Below, piece by piece: positions 34,823 through 52,800 of a DNA stretch of 64,000 nucleotides. The notes under the pieces were generated by a model. That model saw only the letters and a list, made by a program, of their open reading frames with translations, was not told the origin of the DNA and ran no database searches. This DNA is from Archivesica marissinica (lineage: Eukaryota > Mollusca > Bivalvia > Venerida > Vesicomyidae), in contig CM026390.1 in the NCBI GenBank assembly GCA_014843695.1, positions 93,000,530 to 93,064,529 of the forward strand, written 5' to 3'. The translations under genes and the position numbers were made by a program. Every line of letters begins with the position of its first letter. The first letter of the stretch is position 1.

Positions 34823-37800
34823 ATCGTTATATACAGTGTATACCCCCGCATGTTGTACTAATCGTTATATACAGTGTATACCCCCGCATGTTGTACTAAT
34901 CGTTATATACAGTGTATACCCCCGCATGTTGTACTAATCGTTATATACAGTGTATACCCCCGCATGTTGTACTAATCGTTATATATAGTGTATACCCTTG
35001 CATGATGTACTAATCGTTATATACAGTATATACCCTCGCATGTTGTACTAATCGTTATATACAGTGTATACCCTCACACGTTGTACTAATCGTTATATAC
35101 AGCATATACCCCCGCATGATGTACTAATCGTTATATACAGTATATACCCTCGCATGTTGTACTAATCGTTATATACAGCATATACCCTCGCATGCTGTAC
35201 TAATCGTTATATACAGTGTATACCCCCGCATGTTGTACTAATCGTTATATACAGTGTATACACCGCATGTTGTACTAATCGTTATATACAGTGTATACCC
35301 TCGCATGCTGTACTAATCGTTATATAGAGTGTATACCCCCGCATGTTGTACTAATCGTTATATACAGTGTATACCCCCGCATGTTGTACTAATCGTTATA
35401 TACAGTGAATACCCCCGCATGTTGTACTAATCGTTATATACAGTATATACCCCCGCATGTTGTACTAATCGTTATATACAGTGTATACCCCCGCATGTTG
35501 TACTAATCGTTATATAGAGTATATACCCCCGCATGTTGTACTAATCGTTATATACAGTGTATACCCCCGCATGTTGTACTAATCGTTATATACAGTATAT
35601 ACCCCCGCATGATGTACTAATCGTTATATACAGTGTATACCCCCGCATGTTGTACTAATCGTTATATACAGTATATACCCTCGCATGTTGTACTAATCGT
35701 TATATACAGTGTATACCCTCGCATGTTGTACTAATCGTTATATACAGTGTATACCCCCGCATGTTGTACTAATCGTTATATACAGTGTATACCCCCGCAT
35801 GATGTACTAATCGTTATATACAGTGTATACCCCCGCATGTTGTACTAATCGTTATATACAGTGTATACCCTCGCATGTTGTACTAAACGTTATATACAGT
35901 GTATACTCTCGCATGTTGTACTAATCGTTATATACAGTGTATACCCCCGCATGTTGTACTAATCGTTATATACAGTGTATACCCTCGCATGATGTACTAA
36001 TCGTTATATACAGTGTATACCCTCGCATGTTGTACTAATCGTTATATACAGTGTATACCCCCGCATGATGTACTAATCGTTATATACAGTGTATACCCTC
36101 GCATGATGTACTAATCGTTATATACAGTATATACCCTCGCATGATGTACTAATCGTTATATACAGTGTATACCCTCGCATGTTGTACTAATCGTTATATA
36201 CAGTGTATACCCCCGCATGTTGTACTAATCGTTATATACAGTGTATACCCCCGCATGTTGTACTAATCGTTATATACAGTATATACCCTCGCATGATGTA
36301 TTAATCGTTATATACAGTGTATACCCCCGCATGATGTACTAATCGTTATATACAGTGTATAACCTCGCATGATGTACTAATCGCTATATACAGTGTATAC
36401 CCCCGCATGATGTACTAATCGTTATATACAGTGTATAACCTCGCATGATGTATTAATCGTTATATACAGTGTATACCCTCGCATGTTGTACTAATCGTTA
36501 TATACATTGTATAACCTCGCATGATGTATTAATCGTTATATACAGTGTATAACCTCGCATGATGTACTAATCGTTATATACAGTGTATAACCTCGCATGA
36601 TGTATTACTCGTTATATACAGTGTATACCCTCGCATGATGTACTAATCGTTATATACAGTATATACCCCCGCACGTTGTACTAATCGTTATATACAGTGT
36701 ATACCCTCGCATGTTGTACTAATCGTTATATACAGTGTATACCCTCGCATGTTGTACTAATCGTTATATACAGTATATACCCCCGCATGTTGTACTAATC
36801 GTTATATACAGTGTATACCCTCGCATGCTGTAATAATCGTTATATATTATGCTATATACCCTCGCATGTTGTACTAATCGTTATATACAGTGTATACCCT
36901 CGCATGATGTACTAATCGTTATATACAGTATATACCCTCGCATGATGTACTAATCGTTAGATAGTATGCTATATACCCCCGCATGTTGTACTAATCGTTA
37001 TATACAGTATATACCCTCGCATGTTGTACTAATCGTTATATACAGTGTATACCCTCGCATGATGTACTAATCGTTATATACAGTATATACCCCCGCATGT
37101 TGTACTAATCGTTATATACAGTATATACCCTCGCATGATGTACTAATCGTTATATACAGTGTATACCCTCGCATGTTGTACTAATCGTTATATACAGTGT
37201 ATACCCCGCATGATGTACTAATCGTTATATACAGTGTATACCCTCGCATGATGTACTAATCGTTATATACAGTGTATACCCTCGCATGTTGTACTAATCG
37301 TTATATACAGTGTATACCCTCGCATGTTGTACTAATCGTTATATACAGTGTATACCCTCGCATGTTGTACTAATCGTTATATACAGTGTATACCCTCGCA
37401 TGTATGTACTAATCGTTATATACAGTGTATAACCTCGCATGATGTACTAATCGCTATATACAGTGTATACCCCCGCATGATGTACTAATCGTTATATACA
37501 GTGTATAACCTCGCATGATGTATTAATCGTTATATACAGTGTATACCCTCGCATGTTGTACTAATCGTTATATACATTGTATAACCTCGCATGATGTATT
37601 AATCGTTATATACAGTGTATAACCTCGCATGATGTACTAATCGTTATATACAGTGTTTGTGTGTTTATGTTATATACAGTCGCATGATGTACTAATCGTT
37701 ATATACAGTATATACCCCCGCATGTTGTACTAATCGTTATATACAGTGTATACCCTCGCATGTTGTACTAATCGTTATATACAGTGTATACCCTCGCATG

Positions 37801-40800
37801 TTGTACTAATCGTTATATACAGTATATACCCCCGCATGTGTACTAATCGGTTATATACAGTATATACCCTCGCATGATGTACTAATCGTTAGATAGTATG
37901 CTATATACCCCCGCATGTTGTACTAATCGTTATATACAGTATATACCCTCGCATGTTGTACTAATCGTTATATACAGTGTATACCCTCGCATGATGTACT
38001 AATCGTTATATACAGTATATACCCTCGCATGATGTACTAATCATTAGATAGTATGCTATATACCCCCGCATGTTGTACTAATCGTTATATACAGTATATA
38101 CCCTCGCATGATGTACTAATCGTTATATACAGTGTATACCCTCGCATGTTGTACTAATCGTTATATAGTATGCTATATACCCCCGCATGTTGTACTAATC
38201 GTTATATACAGTGTATAACCTCGCATGATGTACTAATAGTTATATAGTATGCTATATACCCCCGCATGTTGTACTAATCGTTATATACAGTATATACCCC
38301 CGCATGTTGTACTAATCGTTATATACAGTGTATACCCTCGCATGATGTACTAATCGTTATATACAGTATATACCCTCGCATGATGTACTAATCGCTATAT
38401 ACAGTGTATACCCTCGCATGTTGTACTAATCGTTATATACAGTGTATACTCTCGCATGTTGTACTAATCTTTATATAGAGTGTATACCCTCGCATGATGT
38501 ATAATCGTTATATACAGTATATACCCTCGCATGATGTACTAATCGCTATATACAGTGTATACCCTCGCATGTTGTACTAATCGTTATATACAGTGTATAA
38601 CCTCGCATGTTGTACTAATCGTTATATACAGTGTATAACCTCGCATGATGTACTAATCGTTAGATAGTATGCTATATACCCCCGCATGTTGTACTAATCG
38701 TTATATACAGTGTATAACCTCGCATGTTGTACTAATCGTTATATAGAGTGTATACCCTCGCATGTTGTACTAATCGTTATATACAGTGTATACCCTCGCA
38801 TGTTGTACTAATCGTTATATACAGTGTATAACCTCGCATGTTGTACTAATCGTTATATACAGTGTATACCCTCGCATGTTGTACTAATCGTTATATACAG
38901 TGTATACCCTCGCATGTTGTACTAATCGTTATATACAGTGTATACCCCGCATGTTGTACTAATCGTTATATAGTATGCTATATACCCCCGCATGTTGTAC
39001 TAATCGTTATATACAGTGTATACCCTCGCATGATGTACTAATCGTTATATACAGTATATACCCTCGCATGATGTACTAATCGCTATATACAGTGTATACC
39101 CTCGCATGTTGTACTAATCGTTATATACAGTGTATACTCTCGCATGTTGTACTAATCTTTATATACAGTGTATACCCTCGCATGATGTACTAATCGTTAT
39201 ATACAGTGTATAACCTCACATGATGTACTAATCGTTGTATACAGTGTATCCCCTCGCACGTTGTACTAATCGTTATATACAGTGTATACCTCCGCATGAT
39301 GTACTAATCGATATATACAGTGTATACCATCGCATGATGTACTATTCGCTATATACAGTGTATACCATCGCATGATGTACTAATCCTATATACAGTGTAT
39401 ACCCTCGCATGATGTGCTAATCGTTATATACATTGTATAACCTCGCATGATGTACTAATCGTAGTATACAGTGTATAACCTCGCATGATGTACTAATCGT
39501 AGTATACAGTATATACCCTCGCACGTTGTACTAATCGTTATATACAGTGTATACCCTCGCATGATGTACTAATCGTTATATACAGTGTATACCCCGCATG
39601 TTGTACTAATCGTTATATAGTATGCTATATACCCCGCATGTTGTACTAATCGTTATATACAGTGTATACCCTCGCATGATGTACTAATCGTTATATACAG
39701 TATATACCCTCGCATGTTGTACTAATCGTTATATACAGTGTATACTCTCGCATGTTGTACTAATCTTTATATACAGTGTATACCCTCGCATGATGTACTA
39801 ATCGTTATATACAGTGTATAACCTCGCATGATGTACTAATCGTTGTATACAGTGTATACCCTCGCACGTTGTACTAATCGTTATATACAGTGTATACCTC
39901 CGCATGATGTACTAATCGATATATACAGTGTATACAATCGCATGATGTACTATTCGCTATATACAGTGTATACCATCGCATGATGTACTAATCCTATATA
40001 CATTGTATACCCCCGCATGTTGTACTAATCGCTATATACAGTGTATACCCTCGCATGATGTACTAATCGTTATATACAGTGTATACCCTCGCATGATGTA
40101 CTAATCGCTATATACAGTGTATACCATCGCATGCTGTACTAATCGTTATATACAGTGTATACCCTCGCATGCTGTACTAATCGTTATATACAGTGTATAC
40201 CCTCGCATGATGTACTAATCGTTATATACAGTGTATACCCTCACATGATGTACTAATCGCTATATACAGTGTATACCCTCGCATGATGTACTAATCGTTA
40301 TATACAGTGTATACCCTCGCATGTTGTACTAATCGTTATATATTATGCTATATACCCCCGCATGATGTACTAATCGTTATATACAGTATATACCCTCGCA
40401 CGTTGTACTAATCGTTATATATTATGCTATATACCCCCTCATGATGTACTAATCGTTATATATTATGCTATATACCCCCGCATGTTGTACTAATCGTTAT
40501 ATATTATGCTATATACCCCCGCATGATGTACTAATCGTTATATATTATGCTATATACCCCCGCATGATGTACTAATCGTTATATATTATGCTATATACCC
40601 CCGCATGTTGTACTAATCGTTATATATTATGCTATATACCCCCGCATGATGTACTAATCGTTATATATTATGCTATATACCCCCGCATGTTGTACTAATC
40701 GTTATATATTATGCTATATACCCTCGCATGTTGTACTAATCGTTATATATTATGCTATATACCCCCGCATGTTGTACTAATCGTTATATATTATGCTATA

Positions 40801-43800
40801 TACCCCCGCATGTTGTACTAATCGCTATATACAGTGTATACCCTCGCATGTTGTACTAATCGTTATATACAGTATATACCCTCGCACGTTGTACTAATCA
40901 TTATATATTATGCTATATACCCCCGCATGATGTACTAATCGTTATATATTATGCTATATACCCCCGCATGTTGTACTAATCGCTATATACAGTGTATACC
41001 CTCGCATGTTGTACTAATCGTTATATACAGTATATACCCTCGCACGTTGTACTAATCATTATATATTATGCTATATACCCCCGCATGTTGTACTAATCGC
41101 TATATACAGTGTATACCCTCGCATGTTGTACTAATCGTTATATACAGTGTATACCCTCGCATGTTGTACTAATCGTTATATATGATGCTATATACCCCGC
41201 ATGATGTATAAATCGTTATATATTATGCTATATACCCCCGCATGTTGTACTAATCGCTATATACAGTGTATACCCTCGCATGTTGTACTAATCGTTATAT
41301 ATTATGCTATTTACCCCCGCATGATGTATTAATCGTTATATATTATGCTATATACCCCCGCATGTTGTACTAATCGTTGTATACAGTGTATACCCTCGCA
41401 CGTTGTACTAATCGTTATATACAGTGTATACCTCCGCATGATGTACTAATCGATATATACAGTGTATACCATCGCATGATGTACTATTCGCTATATACAG
41501 TGTATACCATCGCATGATGTACTAATCCTATATACATTGTATACCCCCGCATGTTGTACTAATCGCTATATACAGTGTATACCCTCGCATGATGTACTAA
41601 TCGTTATATACAGTGTATACCCTCGCATGATGTACTAATCGCTATATACAGTGTATACCATCGCATGCTGTACTAATCGTTATATACAGTGTATACCCTC
41701 GCATGCTGTACTAATCGTTATATACAGTGTATACCCTCGCATGATGTACTAATCGTTATATACAGTGTATACCCTCGCATGATGTACTAATCGCTATATA
41801 CAGTGTATACCCTCGCATGATGTACTAATCGTTATATACAGTGTATACCCTCGCATGATGTACTAATCGCTATATACAGTGTATACCATCGCATGCTGTA
41901 CTAATCGTTATATACAGTGTATACCCTCGCATGATGTACTAATCGTTATATACAGTGTATACCCTCGCATGTTGTACTAATCGTTATATATTATGCTATA
42001 TACCCCCGCATGATGTACTAATCGTTATATACAGTATATACCCTCGCACGTTGTACTAATCGTTATATATTATGCTATATACCCCCTCATGATGTACTAA
42101 TCGTTATATATTATGCTATGTACCCCCGCATGTTGTACTAATCGTTATATATTATGCTATATACCCCCGCATGATGTACTAATCGTTATATATTATGCTA
42201 TATACCCCCGCATGAGGTACTAATCGTTATATATTATGCTATATACCCCCGCATGTTGTACTAATCGCTATATACAGTGTATACCCTCGCATGTTGTACT
42301 AATCGTTATATACAGTATATACCCTCGCACGTTGTACTAATCATTATATATTATGCTATATACCCCCGCATGTTGTACTAATCGCTATATACAGTGTATA
42401 CCCTCGCATGTTGTACTAATCGTTATATACAGTGTATACCCCCGCATGTTGTACTAATCGTTATATAGTATGCTATATACCCCCGCATGTTGTACTAATC
42501 GTTATATATTATGCTATATACCCCCGCATGATGTACTAATCGTTATATATTATGCTATATAACCCCGCATGTTGTACTAATCGTTATATATTATGCTATA
42601 TACCTCCGCATGATGTACTAATCGTTATATATTATGCTATATACCCTCGCACGTTGTACTAATCGATATATATTATGCTATATACCCCCGCATGATGTAC
42701 TAATCGTTATATACAGTATATATCCTCGCATGTTGTACTAATCGCTATATATTATGCTATATACCCCCGCATGTTGTACTAATCGTTATATACAGTGTAT
42801 ACCCTCGCATGTTGTACTAAACGTTATATACAGTGTATACCCTCGCATGTTGTACTAAACGTTATATACAGTGTATATCCTCGCATGTTGTACTAATCGT
42901 TATATACAGTGTATACCCTCGCATGTTGTACTAATCGCTATATACAGTATATACCCTCTCATGTTGTACTAATCGTTATATATTATGCTATATACCCCCG
43001 CATGTTGTACTAATCGTTATATATTATGCTATATACCCCCTCATGATGTACTAATCGTTATATATTATGCTATATATCCCCGCATGTTGTACTAATCGTT
43101 ATATACAGTGTATACCCTCGCATGTTGTACTAATCGTTATATACAGTGTATACCCTCGCATGATGTACTAATCGTTATATACAGTGTATACCCCCGCATG
43201 TTGTACTAATCGCTATGTAGTATGCTATACACCCTCGCATGTTGTACTAATCGCTATATACAGTGTATAACCCCGCATGATGTACTAATCGTTATATATT
43301 ATGCTATATACCCCAGCATGTTGTACTAATCGTTATATACAGTGTATACCACCGCATGTTGTACTAATCGTTATATACAGTATATACCCACGCATGTTGT
43401 ACTAATCGTTATATACAGTGTATACCCCCGCATGTTGTACTAATCGTTATATACAGTGTATACCCCCGCATGTTGTACTAATCGTTATATACAGTATATA
43501 CCCCAGCATGTTGTACTAATCATTATATACAGTGTATACCCTAGCATGTTGTACTAATCGTTATATATTATGCTATATACCCCCGCATGTTGTACTAATC
43601 GTTATATATTATGCTATATACCCCCGCATGATGTACTAATCGTTATATATTATGCTATATACCCCGCATGTTGTACTAATCGTTATATATTATGCTATAT
43701 ACCCCCGCATGTTGTACTAATCGTTATATATTATGCTATATACCCCCGCATGTTGTACTAATCGTTATATATTATGCTATATACCCCCGCATGTTGTACT

Positions 43801-46800
43801 AATCGTTATATATTATGCTATATACCCCCGCATGTTGTACTAATCGTTATATATTATGCTATATACCCCCGCATGTTGTACTAATCGTTATATATTGTGC
43901 TATATACCCCCGCATGTTGTACTAATCGTTATATAGTGTGCTATATACCCCCGCATGTTGTACTAATCGTTATATATGTACTATATACCCTCGCATGTTG
44001 TACTAATCGTTATATATTATGCTATATACCCTCTCATGATGTACTAATCGTTATATATTATGCTATATACCCCCGCATGTTGTACTAATCGTTATATATT
44101 ATGCTATATACCCCCGCATGATGTACTAATCGTTATATATTATGCTATATACCCCCGCATGTTGTACTAATCGTTATATATTATGCTATATACCCCCGCA
44201 TGAGGTACTAATCGTTATATATTATGCTATATACCCCCGCATGTTGTACTAATCGCTATATACAGTGTATACCCTCGCATGTTGTACTAATCGTTATATA
44301 GTATGCTATATACCCCCGCATGTTGTACTAATCGTTATATTTTATGCTATGTACCCCCGCATGATGTACTAATCGTTATATATTATGCTATATACCCCCG
44401 CATGTTGTACTAATCGTTATATATTATGCTATATACCTCCGCATGATGTACTAATCGTTATATATTATGCTATATACCCTCGCACGTTGTACTAATCGAT
44501 ATATATTATGCTATATACCCCGCATGATGTACTAATCGTTATATACAGTATATACCCTCGCATGTTGTACTAATCGCTATATATTATGCTATATACCCCC
44601 GCATGTTGTACTAATCGTTATATACAGTGTATACCCTCGCATGTTGTACTAAACGTTATATACAGTGTATACCTCCGCATGTTGTACTAATCGTTATATA
44701 CAGTGTATACCCCCGCATGTTGTACTAATCGTTATATACAGTGTATACCTTCGCATGTTGTACTAATCGTTATATACAGTGTATACCCTCGCATGTTGTA
44801 CTAATCGCTATATACAGTATATACCCTCTCATGTTGTACTAATCGTTATATATTATGCTATATACCCCAGCATGTTGTACTAATCGTTATATATTATGCT
44901 ATATACCACCTCATGATGTACTAATCGTTATATATTATGCTATATATCCCCGCATGTTGTACTAATCGTTATATACAGTGTATACCCTCGCATGTTGTAC
45001 TAATCGCTATATACAGTGTATACCCTCGCATGATGTACTAATCGTTATATACAGTGTATACCCCCGCATGTTGTACTAATCGCTATATAGTATGCTATAC
45101 ACCCTCGCATGTTGTACTAATCGCTATATACAGTGTATAATCCCGCATGATGTACTAATCGTTATATATTATGCTATATACCCCAGCATGTTGTACTAAT
45201 CGTTATATACAGTGTATACCCCCGCATGTTGTACTAATCGTTATATACAGTGTATACCCCCGCATGTTGTACTAATCGTTATATACAGTATATACCCCCG
45301 CATGTTGTACTAATCGTTATATACAGTGTATACCCCCGCATGTTGTACTAATCGTTATATACAGTATATACCCCAGCATGTTGTACTAATCGTTATATAC
45401 AGTGTATACCCTAGCATGTTGTACTAATCGTTATATGTTATGCTATATACCCCCGCATGTTGTACTAATCGTTATATACAGTGTATACCCTAGCATGTTG
45501 TACTAATCGTTATATATTATGCTATATACCCCCGCATGATGTACTAATCGTTATATAGTATGCTATATACCCCCGCATGTTGTACTAATCGTTATATATT
45601 ATGCTATATACCCCCGCATGATGTACTAATCGTTATATATTATGCTATATACCCCCGCATGATGTACTAATCGTTATATATTATGCTATATACCCCCGCA
45701 TGATGTACTAATCGTTATATATTATACTATATACCCCCGCATGTTGTACTAATCGTTATATATTATGCTATATACCCCCGCATGATGTACTAATCGTTAT
45801 ATATTATGCTATATACCCTCGCATGTTGTACTAATCGTTATATATTATGCTATATACCCCCGCATGATGTACTAATCGTTATATATTATACTATATACCC
45901 CCGCATGTTGTACTAATCGTTATATATTATGCTATATACCCCCGCATGATGTACTAATCGTTATATAGTGTGCTATATACCCCCGCATGATGTACTAATC
46001 GTTATATATTATGCTATATACCCCCGCATGTTGTACTAATCGTTATATATTATGCTATATACCCCCGCATGTTGTACTAATCGTATATACAGTGTATACC
46101 CTCGCATGTTGTACTAATCGTTATATATTATGCTATATACCCTCGCATGATGTACTAATCGTTATATATTATGCTATATACCCCCGCATGTTGTACTAAT
46201 CGTTATATAGTGTGCTATATACCCCCGCATGTTGTACTAATCGTTATATAGTGTGCTATATACCCCCGCATGTTGTACTAATCGTTATATATTATGCTAT
46301 ATACCCTCGCATGTTGTACTAATCGTTATATATTATGCTATATACCCCCGCATGTTGTTCTAATCGTTATATATTATGCTATATACCCCCGCATGATGTA
46401 CTAATCGTTATATATTATGCTATATACCCCCGCATGTTGTACTAATCGTTATATATGATGCTATATACCCCAGCATGTTGTACTAATCGTTATATATTAT
46501 GCTATATACCCCCCGCATGTTGTACTAATCGTTATATATTATACTATATACCCTCGCATGTTGTACTAATCGTTATATATTATGCTATATACCCCCTCAT
46601 GATGTACTAATCGTTATATATTATGCTAAATACTCTCGCATGATGTACTAATCGTTATATATTATGCTATATACCTCCGCATGTTGTACTAATCGTTATA
46701 TATTATGCTATATTCCCCCGAATGCTGTACTAATCGTTATATATTATGCTATATACCCCCGAATGCTGTACTAATCGTTATATATTATGCTATATAACCC

Positions 46801-49800
46801 CGCATGTTGTACTAATCGTTATATATTATGCTATATACCCCCGCATGTTGTACTAATCGTTATATATTATACTATATACCCTCGCATGTTGTACTAATCG
46901 TTATATATTATGCTATATACTCTCGCATGTTGTACTAATCGTTATATATTATACTATATACCCCCCGCATGTTGTACTAATCGTTATATATTATGCTATA
47001 TACCCCCCGCATGTTGTACTAATCGTTATATATTATACTATATACCCCCGCATGTTGTACTAATCGTTATATATTATGCTATATACCCCCGCATGATGTA
47101 CTAATCGTTATATATTATACTATATACCCTCGCATGTTGTACTAATCGTTATATATTATGCTATATACCCCGCATGTTGTACTAATCGTTATATATTATG
47201 CTATATACCCCCGCATGTTGTACTAATCGTTATATATTATGCTATATACCCCCGCATGTTGTACTAATCGTTATATATTATGCTATATACCCCCGCATGT
47301 TGTACTAATCGTTATATATTATGCTATATACCCCCGCATGTTGTACTAATCGTTATATATTATGCTATATACCCTCGCATGTTGTACTAATCGTTATATA
47401 TTATGCTATATACCCCCGCATGTTGTACTAATCGTTATATATTATGCTATATACCCTCGCATGTTGTACTAATCGTTATATATTATGCTATATACCCCCG
47501 CATGATGTACTAATCGTTATATATTATGCTATATACGCTCGCATGATGTACTAATCGTTATATATTATGCTATATACCCCCGCATGATGTACTAATCGTT
47601 ATATATTATGCTATATACCCCCGCATGATGTACTAATTGTTATATATTATGCTATATACGCTCGCATGATGTACTAATCGTTATATATTATGCTATATAC
47701 CCCCGCATGATGTACTAATCGTTATATATTATGCTGTATATACGCTCGCATGATGTACTAATCGTTATATATTATGCTATATACTATCGCATGATGTACT
47801 AATCGTTATATATTATGCTATATACCCCCGCATGATGTACTAATCGTTATATATTATGCTATATACTATCGCATGATGTACTAATCGTTATATATTATGC
47901 TATATACCCCCGCATGATGTACTAATCGTTATATATTATGCTATATACTCTCGCATGATGTACTAATCGTTATATATTATGCTATATACACTCGCATGTT
48001 GTACTAATCGTTATATATTATGCTATATACCCTCGCATGTTGTACTAATCGTTATATATTATGCTATATACTATCGCATGATGTACTAATCGTTATATAT
48101 TATGCTATATACCCCCGCATGTTGTACTAATCGTTATATAGTGTGCTATATACCCCCGCATGTTGTACTAATCGTTATATAGTGTGCTATATACCCCCGC
48201 ATGTTGTACTAATCGTTATATATTATGCTATATACCCTCGCATGTTGTACTAATCGTTATATATTATGCTATATACCCCCGCATGTTGTTCTAATCGTTA
48301 TATATTATGCTATATACCCCCGCATGATGTACTAATCGTTATATATGATGCTATATACCCCCGCATGTTGTACTAATCGTTATATATGATGCTATATACC
48401 CCAGCATGTTGTACTAATCGTTATATATTATGCTATATACCCCCCGCATGTTGTACTAATCGTTATATATTATACTATATACCCTCGCATGTTGTACTAA
48501 TCGTTATATATTATGCTATATATAGCCTCGCATGATGTACTAATCGTTATATATTATGCTATATACCCCCGCATGTTGTACTAATCGTTATATATTATGC
48601 TATATACCCTCGCATGATGTACTAATCGTTATATATTATGCTATATACCCCCTCATGATGTACTAATCGTTATATATTATGCTAAATACTCTCGCATGAT
48701 GTACTAATCGTTATATATTATGCTATATACCTCCGCATGTTGTACTAATCGTTATATATTATGCTATATTCCCCCGAATGCTTTACTAATCGTTATATAT
48801 TATGCTATATACCCCCGAATGCTGTACTAATCGTTATATATTATGCTATATAACCCCGCATGTTGTACTAATCGTTATATATTATGCTATATACCCCCCG
48901 CATGTTGTACTAATCGTTATATATTATACTATATACCCTCGCATGTTGTACTAATCGTTATATATTATGCTATATACTCTCGCATGTTGTACTAATCGTT
49001 ATATATTATACTATATACCCCCCGCATGTTGTACTAATCGTTATATATTATGCTATATACCCCCCGCATGTTGTACTAATCGTTATATATTATATATACC
49101 CCCGCATGTTGTACTAATCGTTATATATATGCTATATAACCCCGCATGATGTACTAATCGTTATATATTATACTATATACCCTCGCATGTTGTACTAATC
49201 GTTATATATTATGCTATATACCCCCGCATGATGTACTAATCGTTATATATTATGCTATATACCCTCGCATGTTGTACTAATCGTTATATATTATGCTATA
49301 TACCCCCGCATGATGTACTAATCGTTATATATTATGCTATATACCCTCGCATGATGTACTAATCGTTATATATTATGCTATATACCCCCGCATGTTGTAC
49401 TAATCGTTATATATTATACTATATACCCTCGCATGTTGTACTAATCGTTATATATTATGCTATATACCCCCCGCATGTTGTACTAATCGTTATATATTAT
49501 ACTATATACCCTCGCATGTTGTACTAATCGTTATATATTATGCTATATACCCCCGCATGATGTACTAATCGTTATATATTATGCTATATACCCTCGCATG
49601 ATGTACTAATCGTTATATATTATGCTATATACCCCCGCATGATGTACTAATCGTTATATATTATGCTATATACCTCGCATGTTGTACTAATCGTTATATA
49701 TTATGCTATATACCCCCGCATGATGTACTAATCGTTATATATTATGCTATATACCCTCGCATGATGTACTAATCGTTATATATTATGCTATATACCCCCG

Positions 49801-52800
49801 CATGATGTACTAATCGTTATATATTATGCTATATACTCTCGCATGTTGTACTAATCGTTATATATTATGCTATATACTCTCGCATGATGTACTAATCGTT
49901 ATATATTATGCTATATACCCCCGCATGATGTACTAATCGTTATATATTATGCTATATACCCTCGCATGATGTACTAATCGTTATATATTATGCTATATAC
50001 CCCCGCATGATGTACTAATCGTTATATATTATGCTATATACCCTCGCATGATGTACTAATCGTTATATATTATGCTATATACCCTCGCATGTTGTACTAA
50101 TCGTTATATATTATGCTATATACCCTCGCATGTTGTACTAATCGTTATATATTATGCTATATACTCTCGCATGATGTACTAATCGTTATATATTATGCTA
50201 TATACTCTCGCATGATGTACTAATCGTTATATATTATGCTATATACCCCCGCATGATGTACTAATCGTTATATATTATGCTATATACCCCCGCATGTTGT
50301 ACTAATCGTTATATATTATGCTATATACCCCCGCATGTTGTACTAATCGTTATATATTATGCTATATACCCTCGCATGTTGTACTAATCGTTATATATTA
50401 TGCTATATACCCTCGCATGTTGTACTAATCGTTATATATTATGCTATATACCCCCGCATGTTGTACTAATCGTTATATATTATGCTATATACCCCCGCAT
50501 GTTGTACTAATCGTTATATATTATGCTATATACCCCCGCATGTTGTACTAATCGTTATATATTATGCTATATACCCCCGCATGATGTACTAATCGTTATA
50601 TATTATGCTATATACCCTCGCATGTTGTACTAATCGTTATATATTATGCTATATACCCCCGCATGTTGTACTAATCGTTATATATTATGCTATATACCCT
50701 CGCATGTTGTACTAATCGTTATATATTATGCTATATACCCCCGCATGATGTACTAATCGTTATATATTATGCTATATACCCTCGCATGATGTACTAATCG
50801 TTATATATTATGCTATATACCCCCGCATGTTGTACTAATCGTTATATATTATGCTATATACCCTCGCATGTTGTACTAATCGTTATATATTATGCTATAT
50901 ACCCCCGCATGTTGTACTAATCGTTATATATTATACTATATACCCTCGCATGTTGTACTAATCGTTATATATTATGCTATATACCCCCGCATGATGTACT
51001 AATCGTTATATATTATGCTATATACCCTCGCATGATGTACTAATCGTTATATATTATGCTATATACCCCCGCATGATGTACTAATCGTTATATATTATGC
51101 TATATACTCTCGCATGTTGTACTAATCGTTATATATTATGCTATATACCCCCGCATGATGTACTAATCGTTATATATTATGCTATATACCCTCGCATGAT
51201 GTACTAATCGTTATATATTATGCTATATACCCCCGCATGATGTACTAATCGTTATATATTATGCTATATACTCTCGCATGTTGTACTAATCGTTATATAT
51301 TATGCTATATACCCCCGCATGATGTACTAATCGTTATATATTATGCTATATACCCTCGCATGATGTACTAATCGTTATATATTATGCTATATACCCCCGC
51401 ATGATGTACTAATCGTTATATATTATGCTATATACCCTCGCATGTTGTACTAATCGTTATATATTATGCTATATACCCCCGCATGATGTACTAATCGTTA
51501 TATATTATGCTATATACCCTCGCATGTTGTACTAATCGTTATATATTATGCTATATACCCTCGCATGTTGTACTAATCGTTATATATTATGCTATATACC
51601 CTCGCATGATGTACTAATCGTTATATATTATGCTATATACCCTCGCATGATGTACTAATCGTTATATATTGCTATATACCCCCGCATGATGTACTAATCG
51701 TTATATATTATGCTATATACCCTCGCATGTTGTACTAATCGTTATATATTATGCTATATACCCCCGCATGTTGTACTAATCGTTATATATTATGCTATAT
51801 ACCCTCGCATGTTGTACTAATCGTTATATATTATGCTATATACCCCCGCATGATGTACTAATCGTTATATATTATGCTATATACCCCCGCATGTTGTACT
51901 AATCGTTATATATTATGCTATATACCCCCACATGATGTACTAATCGTTATATATTATGCTATATACCCCCGCATGTTGTACTAATCGTTATATATTATGC
52001 TATATACCCTCGCATGTTGTACTAATCGTTATATATTATGCTATATACCCCCGCATGTTGTACTAATCGTTATATATTATACTATATACCCTCGCATGTT
52101 GTACTAATCGTTATATATTATGCTATATACCCCCGCATGTTGTACTAATCGTTATATATTATGCTATATACCCTCGCATGATGTACTAATCGTTATATAT
52201 TATGCTATATACCCCCGCATGATGTACTAATCGTTATATATTATGCTATATACCCCCGCATGTTGTACTAATCGTTATATATTATGCTATATACCCCCGC
52301 ATGTTGTACGAATCGTTATATATTATGCTATATACCCCCGCATGTTGTACTAATCGTTATATATTATGCTATATACGCTCGCATGATGTACTAATCGTTA
52401 TATATTATGCTATATACCCTCCGCATGTTGTACTAATCGTTATATATTATGCTATATACCCTCGCATGATGTACTAATCATTATATATTATACTATATAC
52501 TCCCGTATGTTGTACTAATCGTTATATATTATGCTATATACCCTCGCATGTTGTACTAATCGTTATATATTATGCTATATACACCCGCATGTTGTACTAA
52601 TCGTTATATATTATACTATATACCCTCGCATGTTGTACTAATCGTTATATATTATGCTATATACCCCCGCATGTTGTACTAATCGTTATATATGATACTA
52701 TATACTCTCGCATGTTGTACTAATCGTTATATATTATGCTATATACCCCCGTATGTTGTACTAATCGTTATATATGATACTATATACTCTCGCATGATGT

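Noticed and set aside
43570..49149. Several 60-64 residue ORFs with CCTNRYILCYIP repeats
   Set aside because: Pure translation of the 38/41-bp satellite; no start context and no continuity over the array.
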